Below, one piece after another: positions 1 to 12,955 of a stretch of 64,000 bases of DNA. The stretch lies in contig CM068585.1 in NCBI GenBank assembly GCA_035048485.1, forward strand, positions 14,117,501 to 14,181,500. Direction: 5' to 3'. Below the pieces are notes generated by a model. It saw only the letters and a list, made by a program, of their open reading frames with translations, did not search any database and had not been told where the DNA came from. The position numbers and the translations under genes are program-made. Source of the stretch: Pteria penguin. Lineage: Eukaryota > Mollusca > Bivalvia > Pterioida > Pteriidae. Each line of letters begins with the position of its first letter. Position 1 is the first letter of the stretch.

Positions 1-850
1 AAAGACAGCTCATATAGCAAAGACGGAATTTGCTGGCGATGCACCGACAAAACGTGTGGAAAGAAATGTTCTATTCGGCAGCATTCATGGTTTTCTAAAT
101 CGCATCTGACACTTGACAAAATCATCAAACTTACGTACTATTGGGTGTACAAATATCCGGAGGAACTAGTAGCCCACGAGTTGAGGATTGGGAGTGACCA
201 TATCACAGTAGACTGGTACAATTTCGCTCGAGAAGTTTGTGTAGAAATCTTGGAGAAAGACAGTCAAAAATTAGGAGGTCCGGGAAAAAGTGTAGAACTT
301 GACGAGTCAAAATTCGGAAAAAGAAAATACCGTCATGGAAAGAGAGTAGAAGGTGTCTGGGTTTTTGAAGGGATCGAAAGAGAAAGTAAAAAAGTAAGAA
401 ATCATTTTTAAGAGTAGTTGAAGATAGAAGTGCGGATACATTGGTTCCAATCATCAAAGTGTTCGTGTTGCCTGATACAACTATAATTAGTGACTGTTGG
501 AAGGCATATTCATCGTTAACGACTGAACGTTACATCCACCAGACTGTAAACCACAGCAAAGAATTTGTCAACAAAGACACCGGCGCCTGTATTAACACAA
601 TAGAAATCACTTGGCACGCCGTGAATAAAAAGTCTGCCACGAAACGGAACTGTGAAAGATTTGTATGAATTGTATTTCGCTGAATATTGTGTCCGAAAAC
701 AATATATAAATAACTCAAACGACAAGTCCAAAGCCTTCCTCGACCTCATAAAGAAAGTCTACCCTGTAAAAAACGTGAAGTCCTATGCGCCGTCCATCAA
801 ATCCCAAGAATCGCCCAACCTCAGCCTTAGAATAACAGTCTTGATGATTT
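1..850 (+). pseudogene. Merlin/IS1595-like DDE transposase, frameshifted relic
   Basis: The reading frame is open from base 1, so the 5' end lies outside the window. An N-terminal zinc ribbon (ICWRC...CGKKC) is followed by a DDE transposase core. Visible acidic residues are the Asp of VELDESKF (301-303), the Asp of ISDCW (492-494) and the Glu of NTIEITWH (603-605), the last two separated by 36 residues. This order fits the ISXO2/IS1595-type transposase of eukaryotic Merlin elements. The frame moves from 1 to 3 near 405 and back to 1 near 637, so the copy is dead. It lies where intron 1 of the minus-strand secreted-protein paralogue would be. Terminal inverted repeats were not found; a C/G-rich stretch at 893-920 may be near the 3' end. 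Confidence 0.8.
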
Positions 851-1239
851 TCAGATATAAGGTAAGGCATGTTTGTTGAAAAAATGTTTATTATGGGGGC
901 TGCCGCCCCAAACCCCCGCTTGAAATATCAAACGCCGCATGGCTTTGAAGCGTAAAACAAAATGACGTCCCCCATGTCAGTTTACACGTAGTCTTAGCAA
1001 CCAAGCCATAGCAACGTTCGACATGCGCAGAAGAGTCAGCTGTTGCACCGCTTAAGTGCAATCTTCCCGAGATCTGTAAAATTTTATTTTCTAAAAGTTT
1101 TTTTTTTAAGTTTATGGTATCTGTATCCCTACATCAATAGTGTCCAAGTGATCTGTAAATTTTTAGTGCGAAAGTCTAAAAAGTTAAGAATCCAACCAAC
1201 TGAGAAATATTAACAAAACATTCTGTACAATGTACATAC

Positions 1240-1353
1240 CTTATCGCCATTAGCTCTTTTTGCCAACTTTCCAAACAGCGACAGTGGAGTCGCATCGGTG
1301 CAACAACAAAAAACAGCTACAACAAGAGCTGAAATCAGCACGTACTTAGCCAT
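1240..1353 (-). CDS. Exon 1 of a secreted cysteine-rich protein paralogue
   Basis: Read on the minus strand, the ATG at 1353-1351 opens a 38-codon exon that ends in AAG just before GTATG at 1239-1235, a good splice donor. The peptide starts MAKYVLISALVVAVFCC and ends LAKRANGDK. Length (114 bases), phase 0, hydrophobic signal peptide and Lys-Arg site all match exon 1 of the gene at 21613, with most residues identical. A TATA box lies 35 bp upstream. The remaining exons would lie further left, outside the window. No frameshift or stop is seen, so this may be the start of an active gene; only the first exon can be judged. Confidence 0.8.
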
Positions 1354-1387
1354 GGTGCCACAAGAGAAGTATACACTTACAAAAAAT

Positions 1388-1396
1388 CTTTTTATA
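1388..1396 (-). promoter_or_regulatory. TATA box of the minus-strand paralogue
   Basis: TATAAAAAG on the minus strand, 35 bp before the ATG at 1353. The gene at 21613 has TATAAAAGG at a similar distance (about 35-42 bp), so both paralogues have a compact TATA promoter and a very short 5' UTR. Confidence 0.55.
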
Positions 1397-1531
1397 CAAG
1401 GAATTTTAAGTACTTTTTATTTCAAAATCACGTTTGGAAAAGATCCAAATACCTGTCACCCCGAATTATTGATTTATTTGTAAACGTGAATTATCATAGA
1501 GATGGCTCTGGAAACTCTTAATACAATATAA

Positions 1532-1771
1532 GCCGGTGTAACCCAGTGGTTGCGGTGCTTGGCTCATGACCTGGGGGACCGGATTCGACTCCCGCAATAG
1601 ATGCATCGTTGTCCTGTCTTTCGAATGAGATAATAAAAACTGAGGTACCGTGTCGCAGTAAGCTTGCAACGTAAAAGACCCCTAACAGTTTCTGAAAGGT
1701 CCGTTGCAATGGTATCAATTTCCATGCTATGTATCAGACAGATGCCGTCACCATATACGTAAATAATCGAT
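1532..1771 (+). mobile_element. tRNA-derived SINE, family 1, copy 1
   Basis: Starts with a tRNA-like head (GCCGGTGTAACCCAGTGG as A-box region, GGATTCGACTCC as B box). The body ends in the stretch reading GATGCCGTCACCATATACG, shared with copies at 14288-14566, 18257-18496 and 57925-58172. Compared with those it is diverged and lacks the terminal GTAAAACAATAATC. Confidence 0.75.
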
Positions 1772-3821
1772 CAATTTAGATACAATATATACATATGTAT
1801 ATGTTTAAGTTGAATTTTTAGTAACTTAAATCTTTGCAGCACTAAAGCCATTATTCGATCTCTAAAATAATTTGCAGATTGTAATATCCGACTACTTTAT
1901 ATTTTTATGTCGGTTATCTAGAAAATGCATGTATAACGTCATGTATCATTAATTTCAGATAAATGCACAATGATGATACGGCAGAAACACATATGTTAAT
2001 AAGCCTCATCAGTAAGGGAAAATGTCGTCAATTAAAGACATACGTATAAGGTCCCTGTCATCAGGATTCCCGAATAACATACAAAGGAAACGAGGCACAA
2101 GACATTATCTCCTATGATCGCATTTGAAGAGGTTTGGGCAAGGCCGGTTCAAACACCTGTATTAATCTGTATTTATACATGGTACCATACCTACATATCA
2201 CGTACACATGATATGATTCTTTGATGGTTTCTTTTACACTGTATTCATTTGTCACCTTATGTTTAGTAACATAATGCATAAATAACTTCATACAAAGCTG
2301 AGTAATATATGTGACAAATATGATGAATGAAATTTTCAATTTTCAAAAATGATTTCTACCAAAATACATACAACCATGCATTCATGGACGTTATCATGCA
2401 TATTGCAGTTATAGAGAAGTTGAAAGTTGTGAGAGAAACAATTTGAATTGCCGCTGTTAGATTGGCAATCGACACTATTTTCAAGGCCTTCACAATGTAA
2501 GTTTTGAACTAAATTTACTAAATCGTTATTATCATATTTTGAAAAGTGACATGAAAAGCAATGCTCTGATTTGAATAAAGAGAAAACTTTAAATCTTGGT
2601 CTTTCAATTGTCAATTTGGTCACGATGATGCAATTAAAACTTTTTCATCGTCTCATAAAAAGAATTGAGAAGGGGGATAAAGGCAAAAATAGAAAAAAAA
2701 AACTTTTGCATTTGATATTTCAACCATATAAAGTTGGCAGAAGATAAAGAATTGTATCCCATAGATACACTGTTTATTTACAATATATAACAACATAATA
2801 TTACGCTTACAGCCCCTCGTTTGGACAACACATAGCAATTATAAGATATATAACAATATAGATTTTGTGCACATAAAGTCTGTGTTAATTGTGTCAGTGG
2901 CAATTGACAATAATTTGCACTAATACTTAAGGACTCTTTTGTTTCTTACTTGGTCATTTACTGAACAGTAACGGTATTGTTATTGACTCAGATACGATAT
3001 TACGATACCTGTATGCCTTGCGTTTTACTATGTTATATCTATTAAAGTTTATTTTTATCATGTAAATATGTGAAAGAGTGCTTGCAAGAGATACATGGTA
3101 CAAGTCCAACCCGCGGCTTGTTGGTGTCCTGTTTTTCGTATAAGGCAGAAAATCCAAGTCTTACGCTCACTGTAGTCATGCTAGTAAAACGTGATAAGCT
3201 GTTTCAGTGTATAGTTCTACATGTATCTGTGTTTGACAGATACCGTCAACATATTACTGGAAGAAATCAGAAGCAATTGAGCAAAGCACGTGTTCAAAAT
3301 TATTTGAAGAATAAAATTGTATTATGCTGAAAGAACACTACGATTAAAGCTGATTGTATGCTGATAACAATCGTCCTTTCATCTGAATTTCATATTCATG
3401 GTCTTAGTTACATCCTCTTTGTGAAATTTTAATAAGATTTCAAATCCTGTCTTTTTCTTTAAAATAAAAATCGCACAGCCGAGGAGAATTCATAGCTAGG
3501 TGAGTAAATTCGAAAAAGGTATTTGTACATACTTTAAATCTATAATTCAAGAGTTTAGTAACACGATTAAAGGCATATGTCATAGATCTTCAAATATGAA
3601 AGGTAAATATAAGATGTATTGGATTTAACAACTTTGATTTTACCTACCGTTAAATAAGTACACATAGACATATAATTCTAAATATGTTTTGCTTGTCATA
3701 AGCTTGCAAGAGATACTCATCTGCATCTGCTATTTTACATTGATTTATTAGCAAGATGTTCAATTTTATCATTACATCTAAGAATAAATGAAAGTAATTT
3801 GCTAAGTAGGACGAGGAAGAC
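1772..3821. other. Non-coding stretch
   Basis: Only short AT-rich open frames with no recognisable motifs. No repeat copy, RNA gene or exon was recognised. Confidence 0.5.
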
Positions 3822-4344
3822 CATTGCTTACTGTCTAAGACAAAATTATTGCTTACTGTCTAAGACAAAATAATTGCATACTGTCTAAGACAATACTATT
3901 GCTTAAAGTCTAAGACAAAACTATTGTTTAATGTTTAAGAAAAAACTATTGCTTACTGTCTGACAAAACTATTGCTTACTAACAAAACTATTGCTTACTG
4001 TCCAAAACAAACCTATTGTTTAATGTCTAAGACAAAACTATCGCTTACTGTCCAAGACAAAACTATTGGTTACTGTCTAAGACAAAACTATTGCTTACTG
4101 TCTAAGACAAAACTATTGCCTACTGTCTAAAGCAAAACTATCGTTTAATGTCTAAAATAAAACTATTGCTTACTGTCTAAGACAAAACTATTGCTTAATG
4201 TCTAAGAAAAAACTATTGTTTAATGCCTAAGACAAAATTATTGTTTAATGTCTAAGACAAAACTATTGCTTAACGTTTAAGATAAAACTATTACTTACGG
4301 CTAAGACAAAGCTATTGCTTAATGTCTAAGACAAAACTATTTGC
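3822..4344. repeat. 25-bp minisatellite, about 20 degenerate units
   Basis: Tandem units of the type ATTGCTTACTGTCTAAGACA plus AAACT, with substitutions and a few shortened units. Bases 4345-4460 separate it from the next array and contain a short inverted pair (ATCACGG/CCGTGAT). Confidence 0.9.
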
Positions 4345-4462
4345 TATCACGGACCCTGCAAGGACCATTGGTGGGATCATATGCCCCTGCTGACCGGTCA
4401 CACTCACCGTGATGCAATAAATAAATAAATGCGAGCTAGAAGAACTCATAGTCATTTCAGTT

Positions 4463-5800
4463 GCTAACGGTATAATCGTAGTTACCATCGGTAAGTATAA
4501 TATTAAGTAACGGTATAATCTCAGTAACCATCGGTAAGTATAATAATAAGTAACGGTATAATCTTAGTAACCATCGGTAAATATAATAATAAGTAACGGT
4601 ATAACCTTAGTCACCATCGGTGAATATAATAATAAGTAACGGTATAACCTTAGTGACCATCGGTAAGTATAATAATAAGTAACGGTATAATCTTAGTAAC
4701 CATCGGTAAATATAATAATAAGTAACGGTATAATCTTAGTAACCATCGGTAAGTATAATAATAAGTAACGGTATAATCTTAGTAACCATCGGTAAGTATA
4801 ATAATAAGTAACGGTATAATCTTAGTAACCATCGGTAAGTATAATAATAAGTAACGGTATAACCTTAGTAACCATCGGTAAGCATGATAATAAGTAACGG
4901 TATAATCTTAGTAACCATCGGTAAGCATAATAATAAGTAACGGTATAATCTCAGTAACCATCGGTAAGTATAATAATAAGTAACGGTATAATCTCAGTAA
5001 CCATCGGTAAGCATAATAATAAGTAACGGTATAATCTCAGTAACCATCGGTAAGTATAATAATAAGTAACGGTATAATCTCAGTAACCATCGGTAAGTAT
5101 AATAATAAGTAACGGTATAATCTCAGTAACCATCGGTAAGTATAATAATAAGTAACGGTATAATCTCAGTAACCATCGGTAAGTATAATAATAAGTAACG
5201 GTATAATCTCAGTAACCATCGGTAAGTATAATAATAAGTAACGGTATAATCTTAGTAACCATCGGTAAGTATAATAATAAGTAACGGTATAATCTCAGTA
5301 ACCATCGGTAAGTATAATAATAAGTAACGGTATAATCTCAGTAACCATCGGTAAGTATAATAATAAGTAACGGTATAATCTCAGTAACCATCGGTAAGTA
5401 TAATAATAAGTAACGGTACAATCTTAGTAACCATCGGTAAGTATAATAATAAGTAACGGTATAATCTCAGTAACCATCGGTAAGTATAATAATAAGTAAC
5501 GGTATAATCTTAGTAACCATCGGTAAGTATAATAATAAGTAACGGTATAATCTTAGTAACCATCGGTAAGTATAATAATAAGTAACGGTATAACCTTAGT
5601 AACCATCGGTAAGTATAATAATAAGTAACGGTATAACCTTAGTAACCATCGGTAAGTATAATAATAAGTAACGTCATAATCTTAGTAACCATCGGTAAGT
5701 ATAATAATAAGTAACGTCATAATCTTAGTAACCATCGGTAAGTATAATAATAAGTAACTGTATAACCTTAGTAACCATCGGTAAGTATAATAATAAGTAA
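4463..5800. repeat. 43-bp minisatellite, about 31 units
   Basis: Highly regular tandem units starting TAACGGTATAATCTCAGTAA and containing CCATCGGTAAGTATAATAAT. Most units differ at one or two sites (C/T in the middle, a few CGTCA variants at the right end). A diverged solitary stretch of the same sequence lies at 45588-45645. Confidence 0.95.
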
Positions 5801-6074
5801 AATGGTATGAGGTAATATACTTAAGATGCAACGGTTTAACTATGTCTACAATCAAATTAAAGAAGTTAACATATCAAACAATGATTTTTGGTAAGGACAA
5901 AGAAAGTTTTTGTCAATGACCGTAAAAATTCACAATCTATACTTTAAACGTAGTTTTCATATCCTTGTGATTTTAACGTTTCACTAAGTAGCTTCCCTTA
6001 GTAAACGAGAAAGCCCAAATCACGAATAAATTGTAGAATATCAGATCGGTTTTGTTATATAGGCAGGTGATAAA

Positions 6075-6245
6075 GGATATACCTACACGTATATGGATAG
6101 TTAAAAATAGGAAAATTGAAATCGTCACGTTTATCATATAGTGAATTAGTAAGTTTACCGTCTTGGTTAATATTTAAATAAAAGATATAGGTATCAAGAA
6201 CAGGAACTGGACTCTCCTGTATCTTTAACTGCGACTCCCTAAGAG
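6075..6245 (-). pseudogene. Retroelement reverse transcriptase relic (LYDKRDDF block)
   Basis: On the minus strand the bases read NINQDGKLTNSLYDKRDDFN, a block shared with the fragments at 15367, 28975, 40442 and 47124. Stops and frameshifts follow on both sides. It is a short decayed piece of the YIDD-type retroelement family common in this window. Confidence 0.6.
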
Positions 6246-7460
6246 TCTTATTGAGTTAAATAAATCATTTTGCTAACATTTTTCTTCGTACGAATAAAGC
6301 TACAAATCGGCTGGTAAAGGTGCACTATCAGTGTTCTTAGTAATTGTCACAATCTGAAAATTTCAACGTTTATGTTTTCCTGTTTTAATAGTCTATAGTT
6401 GTCACTTTACGTGATTTTTAAAGTTTTATTAACTTGATTTTCAATCATTTGCATAATTCCTAATTTTGATTACTTTGCATCGTTTATAATTGATTTATTC
6501 TATTTTAATGTTTAGGTTGTCTTTCATTGGTTAGATTGGTATATTCTATCTTTGGGTATGTTCTTTTTTTATTCACTCTTTATAAACCAGTTACACGAGT
6601 TCCCCAGCAGACTGTGTACTGATTTGCCTTGATGGGTGTTGGCATGCTGTTGCGTTTCATTATCATGTATTGCTGTTTCATGGATTCCTCACCATTGTTT
6701 CTTGGAGTTGTCATTGCCTGAACATGTATAGTGGGGGTTATCTATAATGCATTTTATCACGTCCGTTGCAATTAATTAATAGCGATTGGGTTAATCGGTG
6801 ACAATATTATTGTTTGGGCTACATACTCAATGTTCAAGATATGGAGCGCAAGGCTCGCAATTATGTATTTTGTAATGCTCTATATTTTGAGTGTTTGTGC
6901 CATATTGCATGGGTTTTGAATGATTATATACCATCTATATACTTGATAAAATACTTTTCATATGTTATTTGATTAAATAAAATTTGCTCTGCGGTGTACA
7001 TTGATTTTATTAGCGTGATAAAGCTCGGAAATCAAAGCTTTATTACATACTTTCAACAGTGAAGGTCCGATATAGACGACACATCAGCTCACCTTTCTGT
7101 ACAGTGGTTGTAAAGACCGTGAAACTGAGAAATGCCATATATTGAAGGAATATGATGTAAATGACACAGACCAACTTTAGGGTAAAGAATTTGAGTTAAG
7201 GAGACATCAGATTAGCTGTTCTTTTTTGGAGAGAGGGGCCACTATTTCAATGTATCAGGGGCTCTGATTGGATGAAATTATTTGATCACTCTATGAATAA
7301 ACATTGATTCTGTTGTAAAACTTTAATTTTAATTTCATTTCGCTAATGTAAAGATTTTATGACTTTAAAAAGTGTTGCTGTTTACATTTGAAATTTGGCA
7401 ATTTTGAATGTGACCCTCTTTCAGGAAGATTTTTTTTTTTCAAAATAAGGCTGGTAACCT
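6246..7460. other. Non-coding stretch
   Basis: AT-rich; nothing recognised on either strand apart from a short T run near 7432. Confidence 0.5.
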
Positions 7461-7461
7461 G

Positions 7462-7502
7462 GTGATGATGATGATGATGATAATAATTATAATAATAATA
7501 GT
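7462..7502. repeat. GAT/AAT trinucleotide microsatellite
   Basis: GATGATGATGATGAT followed by imperfect ATA/AAT repeats. Confidence 0.85.
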
Positions 7503-7521
7503 ACTAATAATACCAAAGTAA

Positions 7522-7605
7522 CTGGTGTCACATGACCATGACACTAACAAAAATGTGCCACGGTGGACATTCAAGGACCCATGAATTTTAGAGGTAAGAT
7601 AATCG
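7522..7605 (-). mobile_element. Retroelement 3' UTR fragment, inverted relative to 8075-8216
   Basis: Its reverse complement matches 8127-8214 and 48637-48718 (CCTCTGAATTTC, GTGAATGTCCACTGTGG, GTTAGTGCCATAGTCATG, GACACCAG). These blocks travel with the 3' region of the retroelement family described at 15051-15724. Confidence 0.6.
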
Positions 7606-8074
7606 TGGTGAAATAATCATAACAGTAACAATAATAATAATACATAATGTAATGAAAATAATAAAACAACATAAATTCTATTACAACCATTGGCTATGGA
7701 TCTTTTTCAACCGATCTGCATTGTGAAAAAAAATCTATAAGATAATCGGACGAAAGTCACCTGACTTATATTCATGAAAGAATCCACGTATAGAAAATTA
7801 AACGCAAAACAACAAATGCAGTGAAGATGTAAACTCATTGCTTTTTTTGTAAAATATGTACTTGTATTGGACAGCTGACACCAAGTTTAAACAATCTATA
7901 ATATCACAGCCAAGTCCATTCTTGAATTACACGAGATAACACATGCTAACGAAAGACCTGACCTTTAGTTCCGACGTAGCTCTTTGTTTATTACAGAGCT
8001 GAATTACACTCTGTGCTCCATATATACATGTATATAAACAGTGCTGAATTATATTGTTTCGTCTGTATGTCAGG

Positions 8075-8216
8075 GCATTCACGGCGGATGTGGCTAGCCA
8101 AACAGGAGATGCTCACTCTTCTCGGGCACCTGGTCTCACCTCTGAATTTCAGGGGTCCGTGAATGTCCACTGTGGTACATTGTTGTTAGTGCCATAGTCA
8201 TGCGACACCAGTTATT
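8075..8216 (+). mobile_element. Retroelement 3' UTR fragment
   Basis: Contains AACAGGAGATGCTCACTC and GGGCACCTGGTCTCACC, the 3' UTR signature also seen at 15180-15230 (reverse), 38570-38620 (reverse) and 47985-48030, followed by the blocks shared with 7522-7605. A weaker trace lies at 9380-9425. Confidence 0.6.
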
Positions 8217-8219
8217 TTC

Positions 8220-11200
8220 GTATTTTATATAAATGACGGCTACTTACAAGGGGAGACAATCGAGTTTTGTAATGAAAATTTTAAGGCTTGACAGTTGTTA
8301 TGAATGTTATGAACACAGACAAGTAATCTTTTCATGCCTCACAACGTGTTGAAGTTTTGGGTTTCATCCTTAACTCTGTTTAGATGACAGTCTCACACTA
8401 CAGCAAGGGAGAAATGAGAACGTCTTATGGTCAGCACCTTTAAGTATACGAGAATGCAGTAAAATTACAGGGAATTTGGTTGCAGTTATTTTACCGCCAA
8501 ATAGAAAATGATAAAATCATTGCTCTGAATGGCGCCCATGGGGACATTGATAAATGAATGCACCTCGCTGAAGAATCAAAACATGACATTAATTGGTGGT
8601 TAATGAACATTCCATCCTCTAACATTCCTACCAGCAGGCGTCATCCAGATTTGGTTATTGAAACCAATTCAAGTTTCAAAGGTTGGGGCTTTTATTACAG
8701 GACAATATATCAGAGCCCTAAGGGTTGACAGAAAGATGATGAATCACGTTAATGAACTGAATAGCGTGTGTTTATCAATAGAAGGCAAGGGCGTTTCAAG
8801 TTTTACTATTATGAATATTGTTAAATATTGTTAAGATACTTTTAAACTACAGTCTAGCCATGACAGGCAATACATAATAAAAAACAGAGACAAATTACAG
8901 AATTCTGATACAATTAGTCGCTAGATAATCTGACAGAGACACTGTTGCACTCATGATAGTGAAAGGCCGGAAATGGCACAAGGAAGTGGATATTCATGTA
9001 CCAAGAGAACTAGGTGAATCCAGAAGAGGGATTGTGTAATGATTGCCAAATATATACAGACGACACAAATAATAGTTCATATTAGAAATTATCATATCTA
9101 CACGACACATATATGCAACGTTGCGCATTTGACATTTTACTTCCTGGCAATAACAAACCAGAGGAGTACACGTTTCCTTTATCGCTACAGCTAGGATCAT
9201 ACACGAGATTGCTTAATTTACATTTAGTTTAGTACATTACGCAAATCTAGTTTGTTTATAATGAAAATGAATTCTACTTATACAATCTTGCAGTAATACA
9301 ATGCTTTTTGTGTAGTCTGTATTTTTGATTAAATTTAGCAACTGTTACTAGTTAAATACGGATGCTTACTTTTTCTAGCCACCTAGTCTCACCGCTGGAT
9401 TTCAAGGCTCAATGAATGACAATTTTACATAATACCATTTACCTTTTGTTTTTAAAAATTCTCATAAATTGATGAACTGTTTCATAATTCTATCATTGTA
9501 TATTTCTTTAAAATAAAGCAGTAAACTAATTTGAGATACGTAGCTGGTTAGATCTGCATAAAAATAAATATTGAATATTGAAGCGCACTTTACTTTGCAG
9601 ATGAATAAAAGCCTAAATCTAGTTAGGAAAGGATATATTTGTAAAAGCATTGTATTTGATGTGTTTTCCTCATGAAAGACAAGTCTTCCCCGATACAACA
9701 TACATTTTCCAAAAGAATCGTGACGATAGCTATGCTGAAGGTAAAAGAAATCTGCAAAATATAGTTTAAGTACCATATACCATATACTGAACACTGAAAG
9801 TTTAGCTTAGATACCAGACAATATAAGGCATAGCTGCCGGTAACAATTGTAGACGCAACATTTTCTGTTTTGTGCCTCCAATAATATTTTCCTAGGTCTG
9901 ATGATGTTTATCATATCACATTGGAACTAGGAATAACATTGAAAGCTGAAAAGTAGCTGAAAACTTCAAGCGTTGTCTGCAACAGAAATTACAGCCAATC
10001 TGTGAAATTTTCGGCAGGCTTTAAATCGCATTCTGATCTAGTAGCCCATACCTCTTGCTCTTTACAGGGAGACAAAAGTATCCTTTACAGGTCAGTTCTA
10101 TTGTCTTCGGTACTCTGACTAATCAGACAAATTTATTTAATACATGTAGTTCTGTTTGGTTTATATTGTGAAATGATTATATGCATCATGATGCACTACA
10201 TCAAATGTCTTGAGATGTCATTGAATTGATTTTAGTGTTGTAGTGATTAGAATGGTAAACTTATTATTTTGGCTGAGTCAGATATCTTTGTGCTTTCTTT
10301 TATGGTCTTTCGTTCCGTCTCTAAATCAATTTTATGTTCTGAATTCATTTCATTCAAACAAACACACGTGTTGAAATAAAAGACGAAGTGCTCAGATTTC
10401 GAAATATAAAGAATATTTGAAGGTTAATAGAGTTTTTATTTCAATACCTAAACATTTAAACACCGACAGTGTTATTTTTACATCGGCACCAGCTGAACGT
10501 AAAGCGCAGTCTAAATGTTGACTAGTCTAGATCAATGCTTTTCAAACAAGAAAGAATGATCTCACCTGATCAGCAATATAACATAGAACCTCCTCAATTT
10601 TTGATGATAAATTAAATGTTTCACTGAGGTAAATAATGTAGAGAAACTGTCGTATCCACGAGATTACAACAGATTACCCATTTGTGGCCACAATTTAAGG
10701 GAATCGTTCTCAAAGAGTATGCTTTTCAATATGTCCAGTATATGAATGGATATACATATATTTGGTTTCACATTTTGATCAATGTATGAATGGATAGCGT
10801 GATAACGACCCAAGTCGTACCTAAAGTTATTTCAAGTTAGTTCTCTTTCCTCCAGCCGTGGGAAACTATGTGCACACATTAATAATCGTAATACATCACC
10901 ACACATTAGTTAACTGTGGGGAAGAGATATGTTATCCGTGGCCACATATTAGTAATCTATGGCGACAGTTTAATAATCTACCCTTCAAATATTTTTTCTT
11001 TGTACAAATTTCTTCAAAACACGTTAATCTAAAATCATAATATTAAACGTTTCTTGCTCCTGTTTTCTGCCACACGTTAAGGACTCACGATACAAGTTTG
11101 GACTGATATCTTTATCACCCTATATATATCTGGTAATTCCTATGCTTATTATGATCACTCTACCTGTATTTAGTAATTCCTTTACTGAGTCTAGAGCAAA

Positions 11201-12520
11201 ATTTGCGTTCTTAGTAGCTGACTTACTAGTTTTGAGAAACATTTTTGATCGTTCTGAATTGAAAGGTATAGAATATCCCTTTTTTCCAATAACGTAAATT
11301 ACGAAAAAGTAGAATTTTTTTTATTTCTTTTTGCTCATCACGTGGCAGTTTTCTAATTCTAATACACTTCTATTCAAAGGATAACCTATCATCTTTATTT
11401 AATCATCCCTATGGAAAATGTAATGCCATGTTGTTGAGGGGCGTAGATAAGAAGACATCTATTTTTCCAGTGTACAGTTTGGAAGCATTTGTAATACAGG
11501 ACTGTTGGCCTGGAGTGTTCCTGTGTGATCTCCCCTAAATCGAAAGGGCTGTAAAATACTTAGAAGTTGAGTTGTTGAACCTGCCACTGCTGGTGTTTGT
11601 CTCTGTAAAATGTGTGGCCTCCATAATTTCCCGCATTAAGCTGCCCGCAGTGTTCGACTTTCCACATTCCTAATTCATTTACAATCATCATCAGAATAGT
11701 GAGCAGCATCATTATGTTCATATTCCTACATTGTCTTTGATCCTGCCATCTGCAGTTCTCATTAGTATATTATATTAACGGAATTTTGCGGGTTTTTGAT
11801 AAAGTTTTCACATTGTTTCACTGTTATTCCGACAGAGGGTTTTCTTTGCACGAAATTGTAAATCTGTTTATCGGAAATGGTCCTAAATAACTGCATCTGC
11901 AAAATCCGAATAGCTACTTTTTGTGGTACTAGAACAAAAAAGTTGGTCCAATATGAGTTAAGTATGTGCGAAGTTTCTAAACCTTCGAATAACCGATGCA
12001 TTACTTTACCTCATTTACTACTCTTTACCATGCTTCATATCATAAACCAATGAAAACGGCTCTTACATGTAATCATTACTCTGATTACTCAACAAAATGA
12101 TAACCGAACATGTGGCATGCTTGATAATTAAATACATTCCTAACATCTACAATACTGCAAACGGCTGACTTTGTCTCGTTTTGATTTGACTGATTTGCAG
12201 GTCTGTTATTAATTAATATCTGTATAATATCTATAACAAAAGTTTTCTCGAGGACAATTCTTTACAATATTTTCTTTTTACTTGTGTCTACATCTTTGCT
12301 TCTAAAGAAGTTCAATATTCTCTGAAGAAAGTTGATAATCTCCATAAAGTATGCATAAGATTTTAATGAAGTGATGGGGTTCATCGAAAAATTTAAGTTA
12401 ACAGCAAAAAAACAATATATTTTCTTCCTGGCAATATACGTGCATAGCGCACGTCTTGTGGACACAAGGTTAAAGTTATTATCAGTGAGACGCTCATATA
12501 TATATATAGGGACATATAAC
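8220..12520. other. Long non-coding stretch
   Basis: Several short open frames (up to 110 codons) with no recognisable motif. Apart from the faint 3' UTR trace at 9380-9425, no repeat, exon or RNA gene was recognised. Confidence 0.45.
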
Positions 12521-12524
12521 AGTC

Positions 12525-12955
12525 AAAGAACAATACTTCCATTTCCCATTGGGTTCCATGTCAAATGACCAAAATTCCAGCAAAATTTACACATTCCTAC
12601 ATCTTAGCTATATATAATCCATATATATCAAAATACTTGTCAGACCCTCTTCTATCAGAATTTTAACAGTTTTTTACCTTAATTTCGAGAAAATCCTGCT
12701 GGAATGGGTCATCCCAAAAATTTGCCAAAATTCAAATGTAAACAACAACCCCTTTTTAAATCATAAAATCTAAAATCTAAATATTAGCCAAATGAGATAA
12801 AACTTCTTGACTTTACAGCAGAATCAATCTTTATTTATAGACTGATCAAACAATTTCTTCTAATCACATCCCCTGATACATTAAAGTAGTAGTCCCTCTT
12901 TCCCTACATAAGATGAGCCAATCACGACTCGCGTTAATTACTGTTCTTTGACCTA
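12525..12955. mobile_element. MITE-like repeat with short inverted ends
   Basis: GTCAAAGAACAATAC near 12521-12535 is inverted as GTTAATTACTGTTCTTTGAC near 12935-12953. The body (GCAGAATCAATCT, GATACATTAAAGTAGTAGTCCCTC) recurs as fragments at 30880-31060 and 32310-32400. No coding capacity. Confidence 0.5.

Noticed and set aside
4463..5800. CRISPR-like array
   Set aside because: Units abut without unique spacers and the context is eukaryotic.
9896..9915. CTGATGA as a hammerhead core
   Set aside because: No GAAA with pairing stems follows; unlike the repeated motif at 33165 it is a single chance match.
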